From contig CM060193.1 of assembly GCA_030549335.1 (NCBI GenBank), forward strand, positions 64,581,646 to 64,645,645: 64,000 nt of DNA. The letters run 5' to 3'. Shown piece after piece: positions 23,420-34,839 of the stretch (the stretch's first letter is position 1; every line of letters begins with the position of its first letter). A program made the translations under genes and the position numbers. The DNA comes from Pontederia crassipes. Lineage: Eukaryota > Streptophyta > Magnoliopsida > Commelinales > Pontederiaceae. The notes below the pieces were generated by a model. The model ran no database searches and was not told the DNA's origin. It saw nothing but the letters and a program-made list of their open reading frames with translations.

Positions 23420-24520
23420 ATGGTATTTTTCTTGGTTATTCTAGTACAAGTAAAGCCTATAGAGTGTATAACAAAAGAATATTAGTTGTTGAAGAGTTTA
23501 TTAATGTTAAACTCAATGAAACTAATGATTTTTTGAGCAAACAAGCACATGATGATGATGATGAAGAAAAAGTTGAAGTACAAAGAAAATTTGAAGTTGT
23601 GGACATAGATGAAGCAAAAGCTTATACCCAAAGGTGGAAGAAATGGAAGTACCTCAAAGAGAAAAGAATCAAATAATCTCAAGAAATTGGAGACATGCCT
23701 CATCACACCCACTTGATCAAGTTATAGGTAATATAAATGAAGGCATAAAAACTAAAAATTCTTTAAAAAATCTATGTACATTTTCGGCTTTCCTTGCAAA
23801 TTTTGAGCCCAACAATATAGAAGCACTTGAAGATCCAAATTGGATAAATGCAATGCATGAGAAATTAAATAATTTTGAAAGAAATCAAGTGTGGAAACTT
23901 ATAGAAAGACCCAAGGACATCCTATCGTTGTAACCAAATAGGTCTTTCGAAACAAGTTAGATGAAAATGGTGTCATTGTGAGGAACAATGCTAAATTAGT
24001 GGCCAAGGGTTACTCACAAATTGAAGGGATTGATTTTGATAAAACTTTTGCTCTTGTTGCTAGACTTGAAGTAATTCGAATACTTTTGGCTTTTGCATTC
24101 TATAAAGGTTTTAAATTTTTTCAAATGGATGTTAAATTGGCTTTCTTAAATGATTTTATAAATGAGGAAGTTTATGTTGAACAACCACAAGGTTTTGAAA
24201 ATCCAGATTTTCCCCATCATGTATTTAAATTCTCAAAAGCTCTTTATGGATTGAAATAAGTCCATCGAGCTTGGTATGAAAGATTGTGTTCATTTTTAAT
24301 TGAAAATGATTTTCAAAAAGGGAAAATTGACACCACATTATTTTTAAAGTACTTTAAAATGATATTTTAATAGTTCACATTTATGTTGATGATATCGTTT
24401 ATGGTGCCACTAATGAATGCCTATGCAAAGAGTTTGAAACTCTTATCCAACAAGAATTTGAAATGAGTCTTGTAGGAGAGCTCATTTCTTTCTAGGCCTA
24501 CAAGTAAAATAATCCAAGAA
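23420..24520 (+). pseudogene. copia reverse transcriptase (RVT_2) relic
   Basis: A linker with HPLDQVIGNINEGIKT and WINAMHEKLNNFERNQVW leads into the RT domain. AKLVAKGYSQIEGIDFDKTF, FFQMDVKLAFLND, VEQPQGFENPDFPHHVF and KALYGLK are preserved. The catalytic YVDD box is intact at 24382-24393. Frameshifts and stops occur near 23932, 24259 (LK*VHRAW), 24370 and 24480. Confidence 0.88.
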
Positions 24521-25295
24521 AAGCATTTTTCTCAATCAAGAAAAATATACAATGGAACTACTCAAAAGATTCGGAATGAACGAATGCAAGCCGAGCATAA
24601 CTCCTATGAGCACTACTACAAAATTGGATAAAGACGAAAAAGGCAAGTCCATTGATCAAATAAGGTACAGAGGTATGATTGGTAGTTTGCTTTATTTGAT
24701 GGCATCTAGGCCAGACATAATGTTTAATGTGTGTTTTTGTGCTAAGTTTCAATACGCTCCTAAAGAATCGCACTTAATCGTCGTAAAAAGGATAATGCGG
24801 TATTTAAAGCATACACGTTAATTAGGCATTTGGTACGATAGAAACTCACCATTTGAATTGCATGCCTACACCGATGCGAATTTTGTCGGGTGTAAAGTCG
24901 ATAGAAAAAGCACTAGTGGGATGTGTTATTTTTTTGGTAGTTCTCTCATTTCATGGGCTAGCAAGAAACAAAACCCATCGCACTCTCTATCGTCGATGCC
25001 GAATATATAGCCGCTAGTAGTTGTTGTGCACAGATACTATGGGTAAAACAATAATTGCTTGATTATGGTATAAATTATTCCAATGTACCCATGAAGTGCG
25101 ATATCACAAGTGCTATAGAAATAATCAAAAATCCAATTCAACACTCCAGGACTAAACATATTGACTTACGGTATCATTTCATTAGAGAACATGTGACCCT
25201 TAAAGACATTGTCATTGAATATGTATCCACCGAAGTTCAACTTGTAGACATATTTACAAAACCCTTAAGTGAAGAATGATTTTGCATGCTTAGAA
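24520..25295 (+). pseudogene. copia RNase H relic
   Basis: The connection and RNase H domains are recognisable: RYRGMIGSLLYLMASRPDI, AYTDANFVGCKVDRKSTSG and, at the end, QLVDIFTKPLSEE, the usual C-terminus of copia pol. A stop after LKHTR and frameshifts near 24970 and 25050 disable it. Confidence 0.85.
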
Positions 25296-25489
25296 GGGAA
25301 TTAGGAATAATTAACTCTTGATTGCACATCAATTCAAAGTAAAAGTGACTTGATTCTGCAATATCACTTTTGACATGAATTGAACATTAAAAGTGTTGCA
25401 CAACACTTACATTTTCCTCTGGAATATAATTTTTTATTTATTTATTTATGGCTTAAATTTTGAAAAATGCAAGGATTGGTCAACCGAAT

Positions 25490-25745
25490 GGATGGACCGG
25501 TCGATTGATGTGAAATTAACAATTGCGCTTACAACGATCGGTCGACCGGTGTATCACAACGATCGGTCGACCGATATGATACACCGGTCGACTGGTATAT
25601 GAATGCGTCCGGCTGACACAGATCGACTGATGGTGATCTATTTGGAAAAGAATGGTTCGGTCGACCGCTGTGTAGGATCGGTTGACCGGTATATACCAAA
25701 ATCGTGCGATATAAGCAATCGACCGCTCGAATCGGTCGACCAAAC
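25490..25745 (+). repeat. array of GGTCGACCGG palindromes
   Basis: The motif and its variants (CGGTCGACCGG, CGGTCGACCGA, CGGTCGACTGG) recur about every 20-50 bases downstream of pol. The same palindrome is clustered in both LTRs of this element (about 19840-19945 and 28240-28460). It contains the self-complementary core GGTCGACC. Confidence 0.8.
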
Positions 25746-26280
25746 TCTTTCTCTTCACGCGACCGCCTCCCTTGCGACCCGTCCTCCTTCGACAACCGCC
25801 GACCAAACTCCGGCCAGCCGTCCTCCAGCAAACTCTAGCGACCGGCCGCCCCCTTTTTTTCTCGAGTTCAACAATCACCGGCCGATCGTCCTACCTTCGA
25901 TCAACCTCCTGCCCTAACTGCTCCGGCCGATCATTCTCTCTCTCTCCTTCGGACTCTCGCTCTCTCTCTATCTCTCCTCTCTCACCATCCACTCTTTCAT
26001 CGGCCACCTCTTTCATCCGGTTACTTTTTCTCTCTCTCATCTCATCAAACTCCGGCGACCCGTCGTCCGCCACCGTTGACCAACCGCCTCAGTTCTCATC
26101 TCCATTTCCCTCTCTCTCCCTCTCATCTCTATCACCTCCGACAACCTTCTGCTCTTTCCAGACTTCCACCCCTCTTCGTCGCGAATACCAGCCGTCCTAG
26201 TCCTGTTCTCGGCTGACCTCTCTCTCTCCTCTCCGACACACTCCTTCCGACATTCGCCTCAGTTCAGTTTCGACCTTCCG
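25746..26280. repeat. CT-rich spacer between pol and the extra ORF
   Basis: C/T-rich text (CTCTCTC, TCCGGC words) with open frames caused by composition only. It may be the leader of the extra ORF. Confidence 0.5.
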
Positions 26281-26289
26281 TTCACTTCA

Positions 26290-27635
26290 GACCACCATTG
26301 TTGAATCCATGGTCGATGACGACGGACATTCACATGTTCAGATGATCTTTCAGCGTCGTCGTCGCTTTTCTGGCTCCAGTGGTACCATTCATATCCTCCC
26401 ACCAAAACCTGAACTGAAACCCGAACCCGTCCGACGTGGATGAGGCCGTGGACGAGGACGATCTCGTGGACATACTCGTCAAACATCCTCTCCTAAGCCC
26501 ACTGATTTCGATAGCCATTTTTTTGTCACTAGGGACGTCTCTGCTAGTTTTGATGTCTTGTATGCCTTTCGTGATGTCCGACGTGCCTACACTGTTGACT
26601 GGCACATTCTGAACATTTCCGATGTTCAGGAGATGTTCACAATCATCAGTTGGATGCCATTGCTTTCCCTCGCTGAGTGTGTGTATCCTCGTCTTGTTCG
26701 TCATTTCTATGCGAACATAACGATCACTCGGGATGCCATCATCTCATATGTTCTTGGTGTACCCATTCGTCTTGAGCTTGACCATATTTGTCACATCTTT
26801 GGCGTTGCATGCCCTTTACCATGTCTCTATGCATTTGTTACTCATGGGTGGCCTTCTGATTACGGATGACATTCGTACGATCTTTGCTGGACAGGACATC
26901 CAATATACCGTCGAAACTTCCTATCGACATCTTCATCCACTCATGAAAATGGCACATCACCTCCTTAGCCGCATAATCACTACTTGAGCCGGGCACTATA
27001 CAGAAGTCACTCACTTTGATCTCTTCTTTCTTCGCTGTCTCTGCATCTGTGATGCCTCATTTCTTCATTTCGATCATTATGTCTTCTATCACATGGACTA
27101 CACCTTTCATAAGATCTCTTCTGCTGCTCGTGGACGACACCACATATATTTTGGTGCTTAGATCACAAAGATCTTACTCCACTTTGGTGTTGAGATCCCT
27201 ACTGATGAGGAGTGCATTCGACCCCGTCCCACTGACGTCATTAGTTCCAGGACTTTACACCGAAAAGGTCTTAGATTTAGTGAGCAGGAAGCGCTAAATT
27301 CTGACGATAGAGATGATGCCACAGATGGCGAGCCAACGCCGATGGACACTCAGGATGCACCGGAGGCTGACAGCAGCTTCCCGCCACCATCGACACCCGC
27401 TGAGCATGTTGGACCTTTCCAGCATGCTACCTCAGATTTTTATGGCACCTATGACTTCACGGCTCTTTCACAGCAAGTGGCTGCCATAGACCATCGTGTG
27501 ACCTAGATGGATCATCGTGTTCGACGGATGGAGCGTGACACTCGTTACCTTGTTGGTTCACTACAGGCCTACTATGTATCGCAGGATTTTATTTCGCCTG
27601 TAGCTCGTGAGGATGATAATCTCGATGACGAATAG
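26290..27635 (+). pseudogene. extra ORF after pol with a 'putative plant transposon protein' domain
   Basis: A sense-strand reading frame follows pol. The core at about 26495-26870 reads DFDSHFFVTRDVSASFDVLY, then ECVYPRLVRHFYANITI, ISYVLGVPIRLELDHICHIF. This resembles the plant transposon protein domain (Pfam Transposase_32 type, 'YPxLVRxFYANL...VRGxxIxLxxxxIxxILGV'). After a frameshift near 26850 it continues with HHIYFGA, KILLHFGVEIPTDEECIRPR and an acidic, Pro-rich region. A heptad-like tail at about 27470-27580 contains QVAAIDHRVT and MDHRVRRMERDTRYLVGSL. Stops lie at 26985, about 27160 and about 27505. SIRE elements usually carry an env-like ORF here; no transmembrane segment is seen. 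The function is unknown. Confidence 0.65.
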
Positions 27636-28076
27636 TTGGGTTGTCTCCCTCTTTGATGATGTCAAAAGGAGGAGAAGTTTAGGACGATATTTTGCTCGGA
27701 CAATATTTTGCTCATCTTATGTGTATGTTATGTCGTGTATGTGTATGTTTATGTCGTGCACCATTTTGTAGTGACTGGAGTCACATTTGTTAGTGCATGA
27801 ACACATGATGTATTACTAATGTAATGTGGTCTTTTTCTTCGTAATGAAAATGCCCTTTGATTTAAAATTTTTTTTCATATCTACTTTCCTTCTCGTCATA
27901 TATTCATATTATTCCAAGGAATTATGAAAATATAAATGCCATCGATTTAGGGGGAGAAAAAGTGAAATATGCATAAATGTAGGAGGAGCTTGTTCACTAC
28001 TTTCTATGTAAAACTTACATTTTATTTTCTTTCTTTATTCTTCTTCTTATCATCCAATTAATTTGTCATCATCAAA
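27636..28076 (+). other. 3' untranslated interior of the copia element
   Basis: T/A-rich with repeated TGTATGTTATGTCGTGTATG words, a probable transcription tail leading to the polypurine tract. No ORF. Confidence 0.5.
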
Positions 28077-28087
28077 AAGGGGGAGAT
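28077..28087 (+). other. polypurine tract
   Basis: AAAGGGGGAGAT lies directly before the 3' LTR start TGTTGAATC; it is the plus-strand primer of the element. Confidence 0.85.
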
Positions 28088-29068
28088 TGTTGAATCCTAC
28101 GTTATGATGATAACAAATTAAAATGGACATAAAAGTTACTAATATATGCTCAAGTGATAATGCAGGTGTAGAATTGATATGAACAGATTCGCCGAAGAAA
28201 TTGCCAAATTTAAAGTTGAAAGAAAATTTTCAGCACGACCGGTCGACCCATCGGTCGACCGGCCATGGCACCGGTCGACCGGTCATGGCACCGGTCGATT
28301 GATATTCTGTTGGAGAAAGGTCAAGAATATACTAGTCGACGTCGAGACTATACTGATCGATGTATCGGTCGAAGGACTGATCGATCGAACAAGCATAAAA
28401 ATGCTGAAAAAGACAACAGTCACATAGACCGGTCGACCGGCTCATCCCAGCTGTCGACCGGCCTCTCAGTCAAATGAATAGTAGCGACTAAAATTTTGAG
28501 AAGAAATTTGGAAAACTTTTTAAACGAATTCTCACCTCTAGAAGTCTATGAAAGGAGCACCGAAGCCTGAAGAAAATGTATCCAAGCAAGCAAGAACATC
28601 CTAGAGCTCATCTCAAGTCTTTGAGCATATAATTGCAAATTTCTTCCATTTTCTTTTCTTAGCCTTGAGTGTGAGAAAGAATTTTGTAAAAGAAAAGAGT
28701 TAGAGAGAAGAATTACTTTCTGATTTAGTGAGATTGAGAGCTCCTTGTATAAGATGTGTGCCTTGCCTCTTGAGCGGAGAAGAAGGCTTGATTATGTAAA
28801 GAGAGTTGTTCTCTCCCTACAAGAAAAGAGAAAGATAGTGAATCTCTGACGATCTCGAGGTCGAAAAATCGGAGCGGGGACGTAAGCCAAAGAGTTAGGG
28901 CCGAACCTCGTCAACATATCGTGTCTCATTGAGTTTGTTCTTTATTCTTCATCTACGCATTATCTTTATTTGCTTGTGATCATTTTTATTGATTTTCTCC
29001 GAAAGTAAATTTTTGAAAAATTTAATTTCACCAATTCACCCCCTCTTGATGCTTTTTGATCCTGCACA
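28088..29068 (+). repeat. 3' LTR of the SIRE-like copia element
   Basis: Partner of 19615-20551. It is longer by about 44 bases, mainly because of extra CGGTCGACCGG/CATGGCACCGGTCGACC repeats at 28236-28300. The TATA box equivalent has mutated to CTATGAAAGG. Confidence 0.88.
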
Positions 29069-30430
29069 ATTAAATGTAATAATAAAATTTGATAATAGAA
29101 AAAGTTATAATTTGATAGATTTATTTTAATTTTTCATTTCAGCTTATTTTTTATCATTTATCATGTCATTAATTTAACAAAGTAAATTGAAATAAAGGAA
29201 TTAATTTCAGCAATGATACTGTACTAATATCTTTTTTAAAAAAAAAAATTCTCATCAACCGTCATATATAAACTTGTAAGAGAATTGAAATTTATTGCAA
29301 TATACAATTTTCCTAAGAAAATGTTACTTTTTTAAGTTTTGGGTTCAGCTTTGGGTTGGCAATAAATAAATAAATAAAATCCCTCTGATTTAAATATTTT
29401 GTTTTTTTTTTTCTTGTAGCCATACTTATTTCACATGTAAAGACTAATGTGTATTATATGTACATTTGATGGGCTGTAAAATGAAGTAAGTTTATAATAT
29501 ATAACTTTCGAAATATTGTCTCACTTAAGAAAGTGTGAACTAAAAAAATCATATTTTAGAAATATTGAACAAATATTCAATATAAGAAATTACTGAGATT
29601 CAACGAAGATTATACTAATTTTCATATCCAAATTTATGTGCAGGATGAGCATATTAAATATTATTAATGAAAAAAGGGACACTATATAGAACTCACACAT
29701 CATATGAGCAATGTCCTTCTCTAGTTGTCTTCACTAAGTTATTCTTAAATGTAGATATCACAAAGTAAGCACAAATGGAGTCATTATGCAAAGTCTCGGA
29801 TGTGACGAAAGAAATGTAAGAAAAATCTATAGCAAATAAGAAAATGTTATAATTATGTAGTAAAAAAGTACACTGAGTCTTTCTTCACAGAAAAATTTGA
29901 TGATGATATTCTTCTAATAATTCCCTCACTAAAATCATGTAGTAAATATGTATCAAATGAAATAATGTCACAAACTGAAAAAAATGATTAAATTAACATA
30001 TTTATGTAATCCACTTCAGAATTTCATTATTATCAATGCTTGATCTTTGTTTTGTTTGTGGTAACTATCAGGAGATGTAAAGCCAACATGGGTTCTGTAG
30101 GTTTATTTTTCTTCTTTCTATAACTGATTAAATAAAAAGGTCATTTATCACAATAACAGATAAAATAAAAGTCCATCAGCATGGAATCTTATTACATTTA
30201 ATTATTTTTAATATTTTGCCACACAATTTTTTTTATATTTTCCTTTTGTGGGCTGTTGTTACATTTGTAAAATTCTTATATATTATTTTTTTATCCCTAA
30301 TTCATTTTGAACATATAATTGCATTCTTTTCCCGCGTTTACTCATTCTTATATATTATTTTTACCCAAAATTTATTCATTTACAAGATTCAGAATTTAGA
30401 GAGTTCAATTTTGTAATTTCATTTTCTAAT
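29069..30430. other. AT-rich intergenic DNA
   Basis: No exon, RNA gene or transposon terminus was recognised. The sequence differs from the interior of the Athila-like element that starts at about 30430, so the junction there marks a truncation or an unrecognised insertion. Confidence 0.45.
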
Positions 30431-31061
30431 GCACACACTTTGCTTTTCTAACTTGAGCTCAGTATTGAATAATTGCTTCCGAATTTTGTTCAACTGACCT
30501 CCAAATTTTGAACATGTTGATTTTGCATTGTCAACTTTCTTTCTTGTGATGAATTGATTAATCATATCTGCAAAGTCAAATGTTGATTATCTAAATTCGA
30601 GAATGTTGACATATCACAATCAGTCTTCTTGTTGTTTTGTCTAATGTTGTAGATTTGCATCTCCAAATTTTTTATTTGGGAATTTTGTGCACAAAATTTG
30701 TTGAACGAAGTGTGTAACATTTATGTGAATGTTGTAAATGGATCTCAAAATACATTGTTGAGGATTCTTCATGATACTTTGTCGTGATGAATCATGATGC
30801 CTCAATATAAATCTCATCTTGCTGGACAATGGTGTCGTTTACCCCCAACTTGTTGGTTTATGGTCATTTTCTTCTTTGCCACTAACGGTGTAGAGACATG
30901 CACGTAATGATCAAGTCGTGTATAAAAGTTATTCTTTGAAATACTTACACAACTTTAAAAGAAAAGTGAAGCAAACCATAAAATAAAAAGTCTCAAAGGG
31001 GCTTATATGATATAGAATAAGAATTATAAATAATAGTTATCCAACGACAGAGTATAAAATT
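30430..31061 (-). mobile_element. 5' interior fragment of an Athila/Tat-like element
   Basis: On the minus strand this matches the start of the complete element's interior (about 48990-49712). The diverged primer-site region (CCAACGACAG at 31041-31050 instead of CCGGCAACGG) and the CTTCTTTGCCA start-codon context (30876-30886, ATG changed to GTG) are shared, as is part of the coiled-coil ORF. The remainder of the element to the left is missing. Confidence 0.65.
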
Positions 31062-32675
31062 TGATGCGATAAATTATGCAACAAATAAATTTGCTAGTAA
31101 ATGTGTTAGTCATATTAAGTAATAAAGTGCAAAGTAAAGTTGTCAATCCCACAATAAAATATTTAAACCTAATCTATCCCAACAGTTGAATAGGCGAAGA
31201 AAAAATGTTGTGATGTGAAAATAGAAAATTAAAGTGTAGAAATTAAATGACAAAAAATAATATAAATTAGTGTTGAGCCTTAGAATGATGGATCATTAAA
31301 GATTAAGATTAATTTGCATGCACAACTATGATAGTTGAGTTATAAACGTTAAAAAAATAATTCTGATTCTTAGGACAAATTAGGAGTACCTATTGACCTT
31401 TCACCGGAGTAAATCAATCTTAATTCTTGTTATAATTAAGATTACAAACACCGAGCCAATCCTAAGTTTAATAAGATATTATGATGCTTTAATATGAATG
31501 TCTTAAACTATCAAACATCCATCCAGTGCTAGATAAAAGTTAATATACAAATTTAGCACAAATTTTGACTTATTACAAACACGATATGAATGCTTCGACT
31601 CATAAGTTAATGATCAATTTACTGAGGAATAATAAAGTATAAAATTAATCATCAAATACCCAATTTGTATTCTAATTCTAGAATATAATATGCTAAGCAT
31701 AAGGACTTAAACATAGCATTCACAATCAAAAGAAATCAAATAAACTATATTAAATAAAAAATAATCAATGAGTCCATGTAATTTTCTCTTAAAATGAAAA
31801 TCTCTATTACAGAATAAATTGAGCATAATTAAAACATATGAGTAAAAAGCATCCAAATAGTTGGTAGAAAATAGAATTCTTCGCCTCCGATGATCTAAGG
31901 ACTATTGTGAAGTACAAACACCGAATTGCTCCATAGTTTCCTCCGAACAATCATCGAAAAACTTTAAAATTCGTCTTCTACAATGTAGCATGACCCTTGA
32001 GTCTCAAGCACCATGTTCTTTGCCTCCTATGACCTTCCTTTATAGTTTCCAAGTGTTAGACTCCAATTGGACTTAATATCATTCAAAACTTCTTCAGTTC
32101 TGAATAAATATGTTACAAATCATTCATGTAGATTATTATAAGGTTTGGAGTCTGATTGCATTTGAAGTTCTCGAGAAAATTCAATAAAACATCAATTTTA
32201 TGTTTGTCACGGCCCATGACACATCTGTAACGCCTCAAATAGTGTTTGAATCGAAGTTGAAATACGATTTCACGACCCGTGATATCATGACTCTTACAGT
32301 GTCAAAATTGGAGTAAAAAGTTTCATGATCCATGACATTTTGATCATCGTCCGTGGCTCAGATAGCCCTTTCACGGTTCTTTTGTCAGGGTCGTTACAAC
32401 TCTGTGATGACCCATTATACTTAATTTTCAGCCCATGACAACTTTATTAATTTTCACTTTCTGAAACTACTTTGTCTCCAATTTTGGAGCATCTTTTTAT
32501 AGTGGCTTCATAGTTGTTTTCTTGTGATTTTTAGATAATAAAATACAGAGTTGGGTAGATTCTTATTTATATAAGATTACAGTAAACAAGCTCATAAAAT
32601 AATGTATGCTATTAGAAAAGAATCGAAATAAGATTAAATTCAAAGTTAATTATATGTTGGATTGTGCATGCATCA
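31062..32675 (-). mobile_element. 5' LTR of the truncated Athila/Tat-like element
   Basis: It begins TGATGC and ends GCATCA, as in the other family LTRs, and is 1614 bp long. It contains the same order of phrases and the palindromic CACGGCCCATGAC, CACGACCCGTGA and TCATGATCCATGAC motifs at about 32205-32420. The bases directly to the right belong to the antisense copia pol, so this element inserted into that copia. Its 3' LTR is not present, so no target duplication can be checked. Confidence 0.75.
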
Positions 32676-34839
32676 ATGATACTAAAATATTTTCATTTCT
32701 TAAATCATCAAAATTAATTATGTAAATGTTGTTATTTAAATATGGTATGCTAGATTTTCTCATTTTCATCAAGCAAATTATTTTCTCTTTAAAATTTAAC
32801 TAAATAATTTTTATTATAGTTGACTCATACTATTAAGTTATGTTTCAAATTTTGAACCAATCAAATATTTTCTAGATAAATCTTGTCATCCATACCAACA
32901 TTACCCTTATACCAATTGCACCTTCCTTTCTATAGTCTCCAAAAGTAATATTTCCTCCATTTTTTCAAAGTGACAAAATTTAATGTATGTCATATAACTT
33001 GAGAATTCACTATCTAAGTATCATCTATCTTTATTGTCCTTTGGAGCTCCCTACAAAAAAGAAATTGAAAGATTCATCCCTTGGGTTTATTTTGGTTAGG
33101 GGTGGTTCCTTTTGGACACAAATATTATTCATGTCAATATTTATTCTTTTCCTAATTTTGCATTTATAAAAGTAATGTCCTTCATACCTACAATAAAATA
33201 AGTAATTACATTGCATGATAGTTATGTGATGTTTTAATAAATAAGATTATTTTATCTTTTTTGCATCAGATGAGCTAAATCAAAGTCCATCTTTATTAAA
33301 AGATCTCTTTTGTTTAGATAAAATGACATCTAACATTTTTTTTACCATTAATTAGAAAGTTTCTCAAGTTCATTTTTCAAAATGTTAATTTCATTACACA
33401 AGTAATCAACAACAAAAGTATGTTTTGAGAGCATTAGTATTCATTTCAATTCTTCAATCAAGAATTTCAAACTAGAATCTTCTTCATACAATAAAATTAA
33501 AATTTTTGCATACCATGATAGTGTCAATATGATCATTTTTCTTTTTAAAGTTTCAAAGTCTATTTTCAAATTGTCATATTTCTTTTTGGGACATCCATAT
33601 TTGTCAATACTAATTATAAATTCATTCTATATGTTATAAGATTCACTATCACTCGAATAAGATGAGTTAGATGACCGCATGACTATTTACCATAAAACAT
33701 ATATATGCCTCTTCATCACCACTTGAAAAGTTAAGAGTCATCTTTTTCATCTTCAGTCTCATCCCAAGTAGTTAAAAGGGCTTTTTTTTTAAAAAAAAAT
33801 TCTTCTTCTTCTTTTTCTTAGTCAGGTTTGAACACTCATTTTTATAATATTCAACTTTTTTTAATTCAAAGAAAGTCACTTGATTCTTGTTTGATGAAAA
33901 CTTTTCCTTAACAAGATAACTTTTCTTATTTGTTTGACAAACTTGAGATATTTGTCGAGCTTATTATCATACAACACAAATTTACTTTATCAAAATATTC
34001 ATATTCTTTACTTGTTTCCTCCTTATCTCCATTTACTTTAAAGGTCAAAATATTCTTCTTGTGAGCACTAGCTTATTCGACTTCTTTTATTTTAATCTTA
34101 TAGGTCAAGAGTGACCTTATGAGATCTTGTTCAAGTTCTTGTTTTCAATTATGATTCTTCGAATGTGCCACTTGAAAGAGACTTAAGAAATTTTTTAATC
34201 TTTTGTGGGCTAGTTCTTGACTCGCCCAAGGAAATTAAGGCATTCACAGTATCATTTAAATAAACAATCATTTTATTTATGAATTCATTTTCAATGCATC
34301 TTAAAGAAATTATATTGATGGTTCAAAATATTTAGTGTAGACTCTTTTACTTTGTCGGTACTATCATGAGTAATAATAATTTTTTCACATATTTCATAAA
34401 TATTTTGACAAGTAAAAATACAATTAAATTTGATGGAATGCAAAGCATAATCGAAAATATTTTTAGATTTCCAATACAATTTCACGATCGTATAACAACA
34501 ATTTATCATGTAAATTAAAATTATTTTCAATCACATTCCAAATGTCATTGTCGATAAAGTAAACATATGCTTGCATTCTAATATTTCACTAAGAAAAAAA
34601 TGAGACACTAAAGATTGGTGAGTGATTTGTCGATTGACTTTCCCCATAAAGTTATTTGATATCGTGATTTTAAAAATGTTTCAATCTTAAAAATAAGATT
34701 AATCTTACTTTGATATCAATTGTTAGATGAAGAGAATAAAAAAGAAGCATGGAGGAGGATGATTAGTGTCGTACAAAATCTACATGTCATTTTCGAAAAA
34801 GCAAACAGAGTTTTTGATTTCGTCGAGCCAGAGAGGATG
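32676..34839 (-). pseudogene. antisense SIRE-like copia fragment (gag to pre-integrase) with LTR end
   Basis: Read on the minus strand from 34839: the end of an LTR (about 34721-34839), a primer site (AATTGATATCAAAG at about 34707-34720), then gag. Gag shows STLNILNHQYNFFKM at 34291-34530, a Ser-rich acidic region near 33640-33720, and a zinc knuckle missing its first Cys (FYCRYEGHYFYKCKIRK, about 33031-33210). Protease and pre-integrase text continues to 32676 (ending NNNIYIINFDDLRNENILVS) and stops where the Athila-like LTR begins. It belongs to the same family as the element at 19615-29068 but is more decayed. It preserves the sequence that the GC-rich segment replaced there. Confidence 0.78.

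Larger units (their letters stand above)
19615..29068 (+). mobile_element. SIRE-like Ty1/copia retrotransposon, degraded
   Basis: Two related LTRs (19615-20551 and 28088-29068) bound a 7.5-kb interior with primer site, gag, protease, integrase, reverse transcriptase, RNase H, a spacer, an extra ORF and polypurine tract, all on the + strand. The integrase-before-RT order is that of Ty1/copia. Two gag zinc knuckles, LTRs of about 1 kb and an extra ORF after RNase H point to the SIRE/Maximus lineage. Every reading frame carries stops and shifts, and the LTRs differ at many sites and by small indels, so the insertion is old. No clean 5-bp target duplication was found (TAATT before, ATTAA after). 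Confidence 0.9.
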
